Below, piece by piece: positions 14,249-20,941 of a stretch of 26,667 nucleotides of DNA. Every line of letters starts with the position of its first letter. The first letter of the stretch is position 1. The translations under genes and the position numbers were made by a program. The stretch lies in NCBI GenBank assembly GCA_035695045.1, contig DASSEX010000062.1:1-26667 (forward strand), read 5' to 3'. This stretch comes from DASSKP01 sp035695045 (GTDB taxonomy: Bacteria > Actinomycetota > Actinomycetes > JAFAQI01). The notes below the pieces were generated by a model. The model saw only the letters and a program-made list of their open reading frames with translations, was not told the origin of the DNA and searched no databases.

Positions 14249-14902
14249 GTGTCCATGTCTGACGCAGCGTCACCTTTGCGGGCGGTCGACGGCCGGGTCC
14301 CGGGTCGCCGCGGTCTCGCCACCCGTCAGAAGCTGCTCGACTGCACGATCGCTCTGCTGGCGAAGACGCCGTACCGCGATCTGAAGATCACCGACATCAC
14401 CCGTGCCGCAGGCACGTCGCCGGCCACCTTCTACCAATACTTCGTCGACCTCGAGGCCGTGCTGCTGGCCGTCGCCGAGCAGACCGCCGAGGAAGGGCGC
14501 GAGCTCGTCGCGCTCATCTCCAACCGGCCGTGGAAGGGTGCCGGCGGCGTCCGGAGCGCCGAGGAGCTCGTCGACGGGTTCCTCGAGTTCTGGCGGACGC
14601 ATCGACCGACGCTTCGCGTCGTCGACCTGCTCTCGACCGAGGGTGACCGCAGGTTCCGGCACCTCCGGGTCGTCATGCTCAACGCGATGACCAAGGCGCT
14701 GGCCGAAGAGATCCGCCAGCTCAACCCCGACGACGAGGTCGACCCGATGGCGACCGCCGGCGTTCTGGTCGGCCTGCTCGCGCAGATCGCCGGTCACCAG
14801 AGCGGCTTCGAGGCCTGGGACATCAAGTTCGGCGACGTGCGCGAGGCGATGATCCGACTCGTCTACTGGGGCGTGACCGGACCGAAGGTGCCCCGGCGGT
14901 GA
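14249..14902 (+). CDS. TetR/AcrR family regulator, candidate regulator of the palindrome regulon
   Basis: A 217-residue TetR-family protein. After a variable, Arg-rich N-terminus comes the helix-turn-helix domain: RQKLLDCTIALLAKTPYRDLKITDITRAAGTSPATFYQYFVDLEAVL (recognition helix about residues 58-65). The C-terminal domain has the segments DGFLEFWRTHRPTLRVVDLLSTEGDRRFRHLRVVML and TAGVLVGLLAQIAGHQSGFEAWDI. Its sequence does not resemble KstR or KstR2 as I remember them. A palindrome core like the three operator sites lies at codons 4-8, consistent with autoregulation. GTG 14249 has a -10-like TAGGCT 6 nt upstream; ATG 14255 is an alternative. The stop overlaps the Rid-family gene (GTGA). The ligand is perhaps an acyl-CoA; that is inference. 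Confidence 0.93.
   Translation: MSMSDAASPLRAVDGRVPGRRGLATRQKLLDCTIALLAKTPYRDLKITDITRAAGTSPATFYQYFVDLEAVLLAVAEQTAEEGRELVALISNRPWKGAGGVRSAEELVDGFLEFWRTHRPTLRVVDLLSTEGDRRFRHLRVVMLNAMTKALAEEIRQLNPDDEVDPMATAGVLVGLLAQIAGHQSGFEAWDIKFGDVREAMIRLVYWGVTGPKVPRR
14258..14274. promoter_or_regulatory. Palindromic operator-like core, site 4 (in tetR 5' coding region)
   Basis: TGACG-CAG-CGTCA (14260-14272) is a perfect 5-bp inverted repeat with the same 3-bp spacer as sites 1-3. The left flank TC matches too, but the right flank is CC instead of GA. It lies about 10 nt downstream of the presumed transcription start of the TetR gene, where a bound repressor would block elongation or initiation. Confidence 0.5.
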
Positions 14903-15309
14903 CCATCGAACGGATCAACCCTCCCGGCCTCCACCCCACGCCGGGCTACCACCACGTGACGATCGCGACGGCGAAGCGCTACGCACACCTGTCCGGGCAG
15001 AGCCCGCTCGACGAGGACGGCGTCGTGGTCGGCGCCGACGACCTCGTGGCTCAGGTCAACCAGGTCGCGCACAACATCGCGGTCGCGCTCGAGCACATCG
15101 GTGCCAGCCCCGAAGACGTCGTACGTGCCGTCATCTACGTCGCGTCGACGGAGCGCGCCGACCTCGCCCTCGTGTGGACCGCACTGTCGCGGTCGGAGGT
15201 GGGCGCAGCACTGAGCACCGCGAGCACGCTGCTCGGTGTCGCGCAGCTCGGCTATCCCGGCCAGCTCGTGGAGGTCGACATCACCGCGGCGCTGCCCGAC
15301 GCGGGATGA
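14899..15309 (+). CDS. Rid (YjgF/YER057c) family protein
   Basis: A 136-residue Rid-type trimeric chorismate-mutase-like fold protein: YHHVTIATAKRYAHLSGQSPLDEDG at the N-terminus, VAHNIAVALEHIGASPEDVVRAVIYVAS in the middle and a closing VEVDITAAL strand. RidA enzymes hydrolyse reactive enamines and imines using an Arg near the C-terminus. Here the aligned stretch is VAQLGYPGQLVEVDI (residues 114-128) with no Arg, so imine deaminase activity is doubtful and it may belong to a different Rid subgroup. The GTG start overlaps the TetR stop and its own stop overlaps the Smr gene (ATGA). Confidence 0.88.
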   Translation: MTIERINPPGLHPTPGYHHVTIATAKRYAHLSGQSPLDEDGVVVGADDLVAQVNQVAHNIAVALEHIGASPEDVVRAVIYVASTERADLALVWTALSRSEVGAALSTASTLLGVAQLGYPGQLVEVDITAALPDAG

Positions 15310-15560
15310 AGCTCAAGCTCGACCTCCACGACGTCTACAACCGCGGCGAGGAGATCGACCGGGCACTTCGCCGCATCATCGACGAGGCAGTCGCGAAGAA
15401 GGCGCCGCTCGTCGAGATCATCCCCGGCAAGGGATCGGGTCAGCTGAAGAAGCGCGTCCTCCGGTTCCTCGACCAGAAGGACGTCAAGGCGCTGTATCAC
15501 CGGGTGGAGAAGGACTCCGACAACTTCGGCCGTGTCTTCGTTCACTTCCGCTGGAAGTAG
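15306..15560 (+). CDS. Small Smr-domain protein
   Basis: An 84-residue stand-alone Smr (small MutS-related) domain: KLKLDLHDVYNRGEEIDRALRRIIDEA at the N-terminus, VEIIPGKGSGQLKKRVLRFLDQ as the glycine-rich loop and helix, and a final strand FGRVFVHFRW. Smr domains bind or cleave nucleic acid (for example at the end of MutS2), but LDLHG is LDLHD here and the usual His before GxG is Pro. ATG 15306 overlaps the Rid-family stop, so TetR, Rid and Smr form one translationally coupled unit. The last 19 nt overlap the convergent Nudix gene. Confidence 0.88.
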   Translation: MKLKLDLHDVYNRGEEIDRALRRIIDEAVAKKAPLVEIIPGKGSGQLKKRVLRFLDQKDVKALYHRVEKDSDNFGRVFVHFRWK

Positions 15561-16483
15561 CCGAGCAGACGTCCCGACAGCAACGCGACGGTCACCGCGA
15601 GCGCGCACGTTGCGAGACCGGCGAGCCTGCCGTCGTGCACCCAGCTGCTGTGCACGAACGTTCCGGGCGCCGGTTCGGAGTTGCTTGCGGTCGCAGCAGT
15701 GGCAAATTCGGCGGCCGCGCCTCCGACGACGACAGCGAACAACAGCACCGCTCGGCGGACCCGGGCATCTCGACGTCTGACGATGTCGACCAGCCCGAGG
15801 ATCAGCCCCGCGAGGGCGATCTGAAGAGTGAGAATCCAGAGCAGGAACAGCGCCATGTTGAGACCGAAGGGATAGGGGTTGCGCCACTCGCTCAGCTGCG
15901 GGTTGCCCAAGGCATGCGCCTCGATCGAGCGCTCGACCAGGATCCCGAGCCCGTTGAGCAGGACGACGAGTGACCAAGCTGCGATCAGCCGGGTCGCGAC
16001 AGCTCCCAGCCCTTGCCGCCGGTCCCTGACCGGCTTGCCGTCCGCGAGATCCGCGAGCTGCTCGGGAAAGTAACGATCGCCGGTCGTCCGCAGCTCGCTG
16101 ATCGGCCACCATCGCCACTCGACGAAGGACTCGCGTTCGAGCGGCGACCAGCGCGACGTGTCGACGTCGAAGGCGGGCCCATAGAGCAGGTAGTAGTCCT
16201 CGTCCTGCAGGTAGCGCGCTCCCCCGAACTCGAAGCGGGTACGACGCCGCATCCGCACCTCACCGAGGGCCTCGACGGGGACGTCGAGACCGCTCTCCTC
16301 CAGCAGCTCGCGACGCGCGGCCTCGGCGGTGCTCTCGCCGGCAGCGGCTCCGCCACCGGGCGTCACCCACCACGTGCCCGCCTGCGGGCGAGCCGGGCCG
16401 CCGCCGCGAAAGAGCAGCACGCGGCCGTCCGTGGAGACGAGAACCACCCGACCGGCGCGACGACGCTGCCGGCGGCGGAACAC
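15542..16483 (-). CDS. Nudix hydrolase fused to a C-terminal membrane domain
   Basis: A 313-residue protein with two parts. Residues 1 to about 150 form a Nudix domain with a complete Nudix box, GGAAAGESTAEAARRELLEESGL (G-x5-E-x7-RELxEExGL, about residues 44-66), so it should hydrolyse nucleoside-diphosphate-linked compounds with a divalent metal. The rest contains about four hydrophobic helices (AAWSLVVLLNGLGILV, MALFLLWILTLQIALAGLILGLV, AVLLFAVVVGGAAAEFA, LATCALAVTVALLSG). The junction is in one continuous frame with no sign of error. GTG 16483 is preceded by TAATCT with a 6-nt gap. The substrate is unknown. Confidence 0.85.
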   Translation of the reverse strand: MFRRRQRRRAGRVVLVSTDGRVLLFRGGGPARPQAGTWWVTPGGGAAAGESTAEAARRELLEESGLDVPVEALGEVRMRRRTRFEFGGARYLQDEDYYLLYGPAFDVDTSRWSPLERESFVEWRWWPISELRTTGDRYFPEQLADLADGKPVRDRRQGLGAVATRLIAAWSLVVLLNGLGILVERSIEAHALGNPQLSEWRNPYPFGLNMALFLLWILTLQIALAGLILGLVDIVRRRDARVRRAVLLFAVVVGGAAAEFATAATASNSEPAPGTFVHSSWVHDGRLAGLATCALAVTVALLSGRLLGYFQRK

Positions 16484-16489
16484 GGGCCA

Positions 16490-16495
16490 AGATTA
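16490..16495 (-). promoter_or_regulatory. -10-like element of the Nudix gene (leaderless type)
   Basis: On the minus strand TAATCT ends exactly 6 nt before the GTG at 16483, and no Shine-Dalgarno sequence is seen. Confidence 0.4.
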
Positions 16496-16514
16496 TGCGG
16501 CGGACGATCGCGAC

Positions 16515-16754
16515 TCAGGACGCCGCGGTCCGAGACCCGGCGGCCGGACGGTCGAGCAACGCTTCGGTGAGCATGCCGACGAAGCCCGGCATCTCGGCCA
16601 CCGGCACCTGGTGCGTGGCGACACAGCGGTCGTCACGCCAGATGCTGATCGTCACCAGACCGAGCTCTGGGTGAGCCGATACGCGGAGAGCGCGGCCGCC
16701 CCGACGCGGGTCCAGGTGGACTCCCCCGCGCGCGGGCAGCGGCGCGACACTCAT
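16515..16754 (-). CDS. Small conserved actinobacterial protein, function unknown
   Basis: A 79-residue protein: MSVAPLPARGGVHLDPRRGGRALRVSAHPELGLVTISIWRDDRCVATHQVPVAEMPGFVGMLTEALLDR, then a low-complexity tail. The pattern (RxLRVSxHPExGLVxxSIWRxxxCxxTxxL, then a short amphipathic helix) resembles a small protein group I associate with actinobacteria. No signal peptide or membrane helix. ATG 16754 has GACACT 6 nt upstream, a leaderless-like arrangement. It is divergent from the 16783 crotonase with only 28 bp between starts, so the two promoters overlap. Confidence 0.75.
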   Translation of the reverse strand: MSVAPLPARGGVHLDPRRGGRALRVSAHPELGLVTISIWRDDRCVATHQVPVAEMPGFVGMLTEALLDRPAAGSRTAAS

Positions 16755-16770
16755 GCCGGCAGTGTCCGCC

Positions 16771-16776
16771 TAGAGT
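16771..16776 (+). promoter_or_regulatory. -10-like element of the 16783 crotonase gene (leaderless type)
   Basis: TAGAGT ends exactly 6 nt before the GTG at 16783, and no Shine-Dalgarno sequence is present. Confidence 0.4.
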
Positions 16777-16782
16777 CGTCGC

Positions 16783-17448
16783 GTGCCAAGCCTCTCTCGT
16801 GACGGTGACGTCTTCGTTCTCGATCTCGGCAGCGACGAGAACCGCTTCACGCCCGACTGGCTCGAGGGCGTCGAGCGACGGCTCGACGAGGTGCTGGCGG
16901 CCGAGCCGCGGGCGCTCGTCACGACGGCCACGGGCAAGTTCTTCTCCAACGGACTCGACCTGGAAGGTCTCGGGCAGAACCCTGAGGGGCTGGCGCCGTA
17001 CGTCCGCCGCGTGCACGCGCTGTTCGCGCGCCTGCTGACGTTTCCGGCGCCGACGGTCGCCGCGATGCAGGGCCACGTCTTCGCGGCGGGGGCGATGCTC
17101 GCTCTCGCCCACGACTGGCGCGTGATGCGTGCCGACCGTGGCTACTTCTGCCTCCCCGAGGTCGACATCCAGATCCCGTTCACGCCTGGGATGGATGCGT
17201 TGATCCGGTGCAAGCTCACCCCGTCGACGGCGATCGACGCGATGACGACGGGCCGCCGCTACGGCGGCGGCGACGCGCTCGCTGCCGGCATCGTGGACGA
17301 GGCCGTCGACGAGAGCGACGTCGTGCCGCGAGCGGTCGAACGGGTCCGACCTCTCGCCGGCAAGGACAGCCGGACGCTCGGCGTCATCAAGCAGCGCATG
17401 TTCGCCGGTGTCGTTCGCGAGCTGCTCGAGGGCGAGCTGGGCTTCTGA
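16783..17448 (+). CDS. Enoyl-CoA hydratase/isomerase (crotonase) family protein
   Basis: A compact 221-residue crotonase. The oxyanion-hole segments are GKFFSNGLDLEGLG (about residues 50-63) and GHVFAAGAMLALAHDWRVMR (about 94-113). The downstream segment FCLPEVDIQIPFTPGM (about 123-138) has the single Glu pattern of delta3-delta2-enoyl-CoA isomerases rather than the two-Glu pattern of hydratases. It is shorter than usual (about 255-260) because the C-terminal trimerisation part is reduced. It probably moves double bonds in unsaturated acyl-CoA. It is convergent with the 17450 ACAD, with stops 1 nt apart. Confidence 0.88.
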   Translation: MPSLSRDGDVFVLDLGSDENRFTPDWLEGVERRLDEVLAAEPRALVTTATGKFFSNGLDLEGLGQNPEGLAPYVRRVHALFARLLTFPAPTVAAMQGHVFAAGAMLALAHDWRVMRADRGYFCLPEVDIQIPFTPGMDALIRCKLTPSTAIDAMTTGRRYGGGDALAAGIVDEAVDESDVVPRAVERVRPLAGKDSRTLGVIKQRMFAGVVRELLEGELGF

Positions 17449-17449
17449 C

Positions 17450-18523
17450 CTAGAACAGACCGGCCCGGGATGCCACGACACGACGCTGCTCGTGGACGTC
17501 GCCGAGGAGCAACCGCGTCGTCGTCGCACGCTTGAAGTAGAGGTGCGCGTCGTGCTCCCACGTGAAGCCGATCCCGCCGTGCAGCTGGATCGCCTCGGCG
17601 GCCGCGTGCCACGCGGTTTCGGCGCAGACGGCGAGAGCGAGTGGCGCGACGACAGGAAGCTCGTCCGGTGAGGCGTCCACCGCCCAGGCGGCGTAGTACG
17701 CCGTCGACATCGCCGCCTCGACCTCGACCGCGACGTCCGCGACACGATGTTGCAGAGCCTGGAAGGAACCGATCGCCCGGCCGAACTGCTCGCGGGTCTT
17801 GAGGTAGTCGACGGTCGTCTCCAGGCATCGCCGGGCGACGCCGACCGACTCCACGGCGTAGGCGACACGCAGGACGTCGACCGCGCGTTGCGAGGCGACC
17901 GCGTCGCCGAGCCCGACGACCGGCGACTTCTCCAGTCGCACCGCGGCCTGCCGCCGCGTCGGGTCCAGCGTCTGCCGGGAGGTGACGCTGACGCCGGCGC
18001 TGTCGGAACGGGCCAGCCACAGCCCGTCGCGGCCGGCCAGCAGAAGGTAGGTGGCGGCCGCGCCGTCGACGACCTGGTCGACCGTCCCACTGGCGGTGAC
18101 GCCGCTGCCGTCACCGCCGAACCCGATCCGCCCGGCCGACAGCCCCGAGTCGGCGACGCCGATGGCCGCGACCGCCTCGGCCGCGGCGACCTCGCCGAGC
18201 GCCTCTGCGCCGACGTCGCCCGACGCCGCAAGCACGTGTGCCGCGACGAGGGTCGGGAGCACCGGCACCGGCATCAAGGCGCGGCCGGACTCCTCGATGA
18301 CGACGGCGGCGTCCACGAACCCTCCGCCCGCACCGCCGAGGCTCTCGTCGACGCCGAGGCCGAGCAGGCCCATCTCCTGGCCGAGACCTCGCCAGAGCGC
18401 GGCGTCGTACGGCGCCTCCGCCTCCATGGCCGCGCGGACGTGGGCCGACGACGACCGGTCGGCCGCCAGCGCGCGCACGGCCTCGCGCAGCTCTTGCTGC
18501 TCGGGCGAAAACGTGAAGTCCAT
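17450..18523 (-). CDS. Acyl-CoA dehydrogenase family protein (possible beta-type subunit)
   Basis: A 357-residue acyl-CoA dehydrogenase: N-terminal helical domain MDFTFSPEQQELREAVRALA, LGLLGLGVDESLGGAGG, and a C-terminal FAD-contact segment REQFGRAIGSFQALQHRVAD (residues 244-263) with QLHGGIGFTWEHDAHLYFKRA (313-333). The middle domain (about 115-200) lacks the usual TEPxxGSD loop and is rich in Ala and Gly. Sterol-side-chain ACADs of actinobacteria are heterotetramers of a complete and a degenerate subunit, so this may pair with the divergent ACAD at 18597. ATG 18523 is the start matching the conserved N-terminus; the open frame further upstream runs through the operator and the divergent gene. 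Confidence 0.9.
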   Translation of the reverse strand: MDFTFSPEQQELREAVRALAADRSSSAHVRAAMEAEAPYDAALWRGLGQEMGLLGLGVDESLGGAGGGFVDAAVVIEESGRALMPVPVLPTLVAAHVLAASGDVGAEALGEVAAAEAVAAIGVADSGLSAGRIGFGGDGSGVTASGTVDQVVDGAAATYLLLAGRDGLWLARSDSAGVSVTSRQTLDPTRRQAAVRLEKSPVVGLGDAVASQRAVDVLRVAYAVESVGVARRCLETTVDYLKTREQFGRAIGSFQALQHRVADVAVEVEAAMSTAYYAAWAVDASPDELPVVAPLALAVCAETAWHAAAEAIQLHGGIGFTWEHDAHLYFKRATTTRLLLGDVHEQRRVVASRAGLF

Positions 18524-18560
18524 GGCGTGGCCGAGCGTAACGACCGGCGCCGTACCCAAA

Positions 18561-18577
18561 TCTGACGACCCGTCAGA
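18561..18577. promoter_or_regulatory. 17-bp palindromic operator, site 3
   Basis: TCTGACG-ACC-CGTCAGA is a perfect 7-bp inverted repeat with a 3-bp spacer, and its reverse complement equals site 1 over 17 bp and a few flanking bases. It lies in the 73-bp gap between the divergent ACAD starts (18523 and 18597). The left arm contains CTGACG (18562-18567), exactly 17 bp before the -10-like TAGGCT (18585-18590), so operator and promoter overlap. Confidence 0.78.
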
Positions 18578-18590
18578 AACGGGATAGGCT
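18562..18590 (+). promoter_or_regulatory. Leaderless promoter of the 18597 ACAD operon
   Basis: CTGACG (18562-18567), a 17-bp spacer and TAGGCT (18585-18590), with the hexamer ending 6 nt before the GTG at 18597. The -35 element is embedded in palindrome site 3. Confidence 0.5.
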
Positions 18591-18596
18591 CGCCAC

Positions 18597-19778
18597 GTGG
18601 ATTTTGACTTCACGCCCGAGCAGCAGGCCTTTGTTGCCGAGGTCGAGGCCTTCCTCGACGAGCACGCCACACCCGACGTCGCGGACCCGACGCGGGAGAA
18701 CATGGCGCAGATCGTCGACACCCCGGAGCGCCGGGCCTTCATGAAGAAGATGGCCGAGCGCGGGTGGCTCGGCATCACCTGGCCGGAGGAGTGGGGCGGC
18801 AAGGACAGCGACGGCGTCTACGAGTACCTCCTCAACGAGGCGCTGGCGCGTCGCGGCGCGCCGCAGATCGGCAAGGGCGTCGGCATCATCGGCAAGACGA
18901 TCCTGCGGCACGGCAGCGACAAGCTGAAGCAGGAGTTCCTGCCGAAGATTCTCAACGCCGAGGTCGAGTTCGCCGTCGGCTACAGCGAGCCCAACGCCGG
19001 CAGCGACGCCGCCGCGATGAGCCTGAAGGCGACCAAGGTCGAAGGCGGCTGGGTGCTGTCCGGGCAGAAGATCTGGACGACGTCCGCGCACTTCGCCGAC
19101 TGGTACTGGGTCGGCGCGCGCACGGACCCGGAGGCGAAGAAGCACTTCGGGATCACGCTGTTCCTGGTGCCGATGGACCACCCCGGGCTCACCGTGAAGC
19201 CGATCTGGACGATGGGCGACGAGCGCACCAACGAGGTCTTCTTCGACGACGTCTTCGTCTCCGACGACTACGTCGTCGGCGAGCTCAACCGCGGCTTCCA
19301 GTACATCTCCGAGGCACTCGACCTCGAGCGCTTCACGATGTTCACGTTCTCCCCGATCAAGGCGCGGCTCGACCTGCTCATCGAGCACCTCCAGAGGGCC
19401 ACTCGCGACGGCAAGCCGTTGAAGGACGACCCGATCGTCCGCAGCCGCGTCGCCCAGCTGGCGACCCAGGCCGAGGTCGCGCGCATGCTCGGCCTGCGGT
19501 TCGTGGCGAAGTCGGCGAAGGGTGGCGCGGCGCCGACCGCCGAGGCCAGCGAGTACAAGCTGTTCGCGACGGAGTTCTCGAAGAAGCTCGCCGACGCCTC
19601 GATGGACCTCGTCGGGCCGGGCAGCCAGCTGCGCGTGGGCACCGAGCAGGCGCCGATGAAGGGCCGGGCCGAGTCGACCTACCGCTACACCGTGCTCGAC
19701 ACCATCGGCGGTGGCACGTCGGAGGTCCAGAAGAACATCATCGCGCGGCGCAAGCTCGGACTGCCGAAGAACTTCTGA
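18597..19778 (+). CDS. Acyl-CoA dehydrogenase, complete type
   Basis: A 393-residue FAD-dependent acyl-CoA dehydrogenase of the class used for steroid and branched acyl-CoA (FadE26/28/29/30-like by pattern). It has MDFDFTPEQQAFVAEVEAFL, GWLGITWPEEWGGK (56-69), YSEPNAGSDAA (129-139) and GQKIWTTSAHFADWY (156-170) in the beta domain, and the C-terminal GGGTSEVQKNIIARRKLGLP. It introduces an alpha-beta double bond into an acyl-CoA thioester. The exact FadE counterpart cannot be assigned by eye. It heads a five-gene run with overlapping or short gaps. The GTG start is supported by the leaderless promoter. Confidence 0.93.
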   Translation: MDFDFTPEQQAFVAEVEAFLDEHATPDVADPTRENMAQIVDTPERRAFMKKMAERGWLGITWPEEWGGKDSDGVYEYLLNEALARRGAPQIGKGVGIIGKTILRHGSDKLKQEFLPKILNAEVEFAVGYSEPNAGSDAAAMSLKATKVEGGWVLSGQKIWTTSAHFADWYWVGARTDPEAKKHFGITLFLVPMDHPGLTVKPIWTMGDERTNEVFFDDVFVSDDYVVGELNRGFQYISEALDLERFTMFTFSPIKARLDLLIEHLQRATRDGKPLKDDPIVRSRVAQLATQAEVARMLGLRFVAKSAKGGAAPTAEASEYKLFATEFSKKLADASMDLVGPGSQLRVGTEQAPMKGRAESTYRYTVLDTIGGGTSEVQKNIIARRKLGLPKNF

Positions 19779-20941
19779 TGGCAGGCCCGCTTGCACGAAC
19801 GACCGTCCTCGACCTGTCGAGTGTCGGTCCGGCTGCCCGCGCCGCGGCGTGGCTGGCCGACTACGGCGCCTGCGTCGTCAAGGTCGCGCCTCTTGCCAAG
19901 GACGCGGGCACGCAGATCACTCCTCCCACCCATGCCTACAGCGGCGGGCGCGGCACGCAGCGCATCCGGCTCGACCTCAAGAGCGCCGGCGGGCGCGAGA
20001 CGTTCCTGCGGCTGGCGGAGCACTCGGACGTCGTGATCGAGAGCTTCCGCCCCGGCGTCGTCGGCCGGCTCGGCATCGGCTACGACGACGTGAAGAGCCG
20101 CAACCCACGCATCGTCTACTGCTCGACGAGCGGCTACGGCCAGACCGGTCCGTGGTCGCAGTGGGCCGGACACGACCTCAACTACCTCGCCGTCTCCGGT
20201 TACCTGCACAACACCGAGCGGGCCGCCGACGGCAAACCACCGGTGCCCGGCGCGACCGTGGCCGACAGCGCCGGCGGCGGACTGCACGCCGTCGCCGCCA
20301 TCCTCGCTGCCCTCGTCGCTCGCGAGCACACCGGCGACGGCAGCTACGTCGACGTCTCGATCGCCGACGGCATGCTCTCGTTGATGGCATTGCAGGTCGA
20401 CGAGCATCTGGCCACCGGGCGGGAGGCTGGACCGGGCACCGCTCCTCTCGGCGGACGGTTCGCCTGCTACGACACCTACGTTGCGGCCGACGGCGAATGG
20501 CTTTCGGTTGCGGCGATCGAGCCTCGCTTCTGGGGCAACCTGTGTCGGCTGCTCGGGTGCGAGGAGCTGACCGGCAAGCAGTACGACGCCGACGCGCAGG
20601 AAGAGATCCGCGCAGAGCTCGCACGCCTCTTCTCGACCCGACCGCGCGACGAGTGGGTCGCCGAGCTGGCGCCCGCGGACACCTGCGTCGCGCCGGTGCT
20701 GTCACCGGCCGAGGCGGCGTCAGCGCCGCAGTTCACCGAGCGCGGCGCCGTCGCCACGGCACAGCCTCCGACCGGCGAGTCCGCATTCCGCCAGCTCGCG
20801 CCTCTGTTCGCCGGAGCACAGCGTCGGACGTCGTACGACCTGCCGGACCGCAACAGCACGGACACCGATGCGGTGCTCGCCGAGGCGGGCTTCGCCGACG
20901 ACGAGATCGCACAGCTTCGAGCCGACGGGGTGATCGGGTGA
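19778..20941 (+). CDS. CaiB/BaiF family protein, alpha-methylacyl-CoA racemase-like
   Basis: A 387-residue CaiB/BaiF-fold protein. The stretch GHDLNYLAVSGYLHN (131-145) with His132 and GATVADSAGGGLHAVAAI (158-175) with Asp163 match the His/Asp acid-base pair of alpha-methylacyl-CoA racemase (AMACR/MCR). VAAIEPRFWGNL further on corresponds to the VGAIEPQFY stretch of mycobacterial MCR. This argues for epimerising 2-methylacyl-CoA, needed because ACADs act on only one epimer of sterol side chains; a CoA-transferase role is the alternative. The start overlaps the ACAD stop by 1 nt (TGATG), and its stop overlaps the next gene (GTGA). Confidence 0.9.
   Translation: MAGPLARTTVLDLSSVGPAARAAAWLADYGACVVKVAPLAKDAGTQITPPTHAYSGGRGTQRIRLDLKSAGGRETFLRLAEHSDVVIESFRPGVVGRLGIGYDDVKSRNPRIVYCSTSGYGQTGPWSQWAGHDLNYLAVSGYLHNTERAADGKPPVPGATVADSAGGGLHAVAAILAALVAREHTGDGSYVDVSIADGMLSLMALQVDEHLATGREAGPGTAPLGGRFACYDTYVAADGEWLSVAAIEPRFWGNLCRLLGCEELTGKQYDADAQEEIRAELARLFSTRPRDEWVAELAPADTCVAPVLSPAEAASAPQFTERGAVATAQPPTGESAFRQLAPLFAGAQRRTSYDLPDRNSTDTDAVLAEAGFADDEIAQLRADGVIG

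Noticed and set aside
15773..15789. TCTGACG half-site inside the Nudix gene
   Set aside because: The second arm does not match and the position is deep in coding sequence, so it is probably chance.
16633..18231. A 532-codon minus-strand frame over the crotonase and ACAD
   Set aside because: Composition is Arg/Ser/Pro-rich without domain motifs, while the crotonase (plus) and ACAD (minus, other frame) have full family signatures.
18524..18802. N-terminal extension of the minus-strand ACAD to 18802
   Set aside because: It would run through operator site 3 and into the divergent ACAD gene; the conserved MDFTFSPEQQ begins at 18523.
18573..19796. A 407-codon frame opposite the 18597 ACAD
   Set aside because: Mirror frame of an unmistakable acyl-CoA dehydrogenase; no family features of its own.
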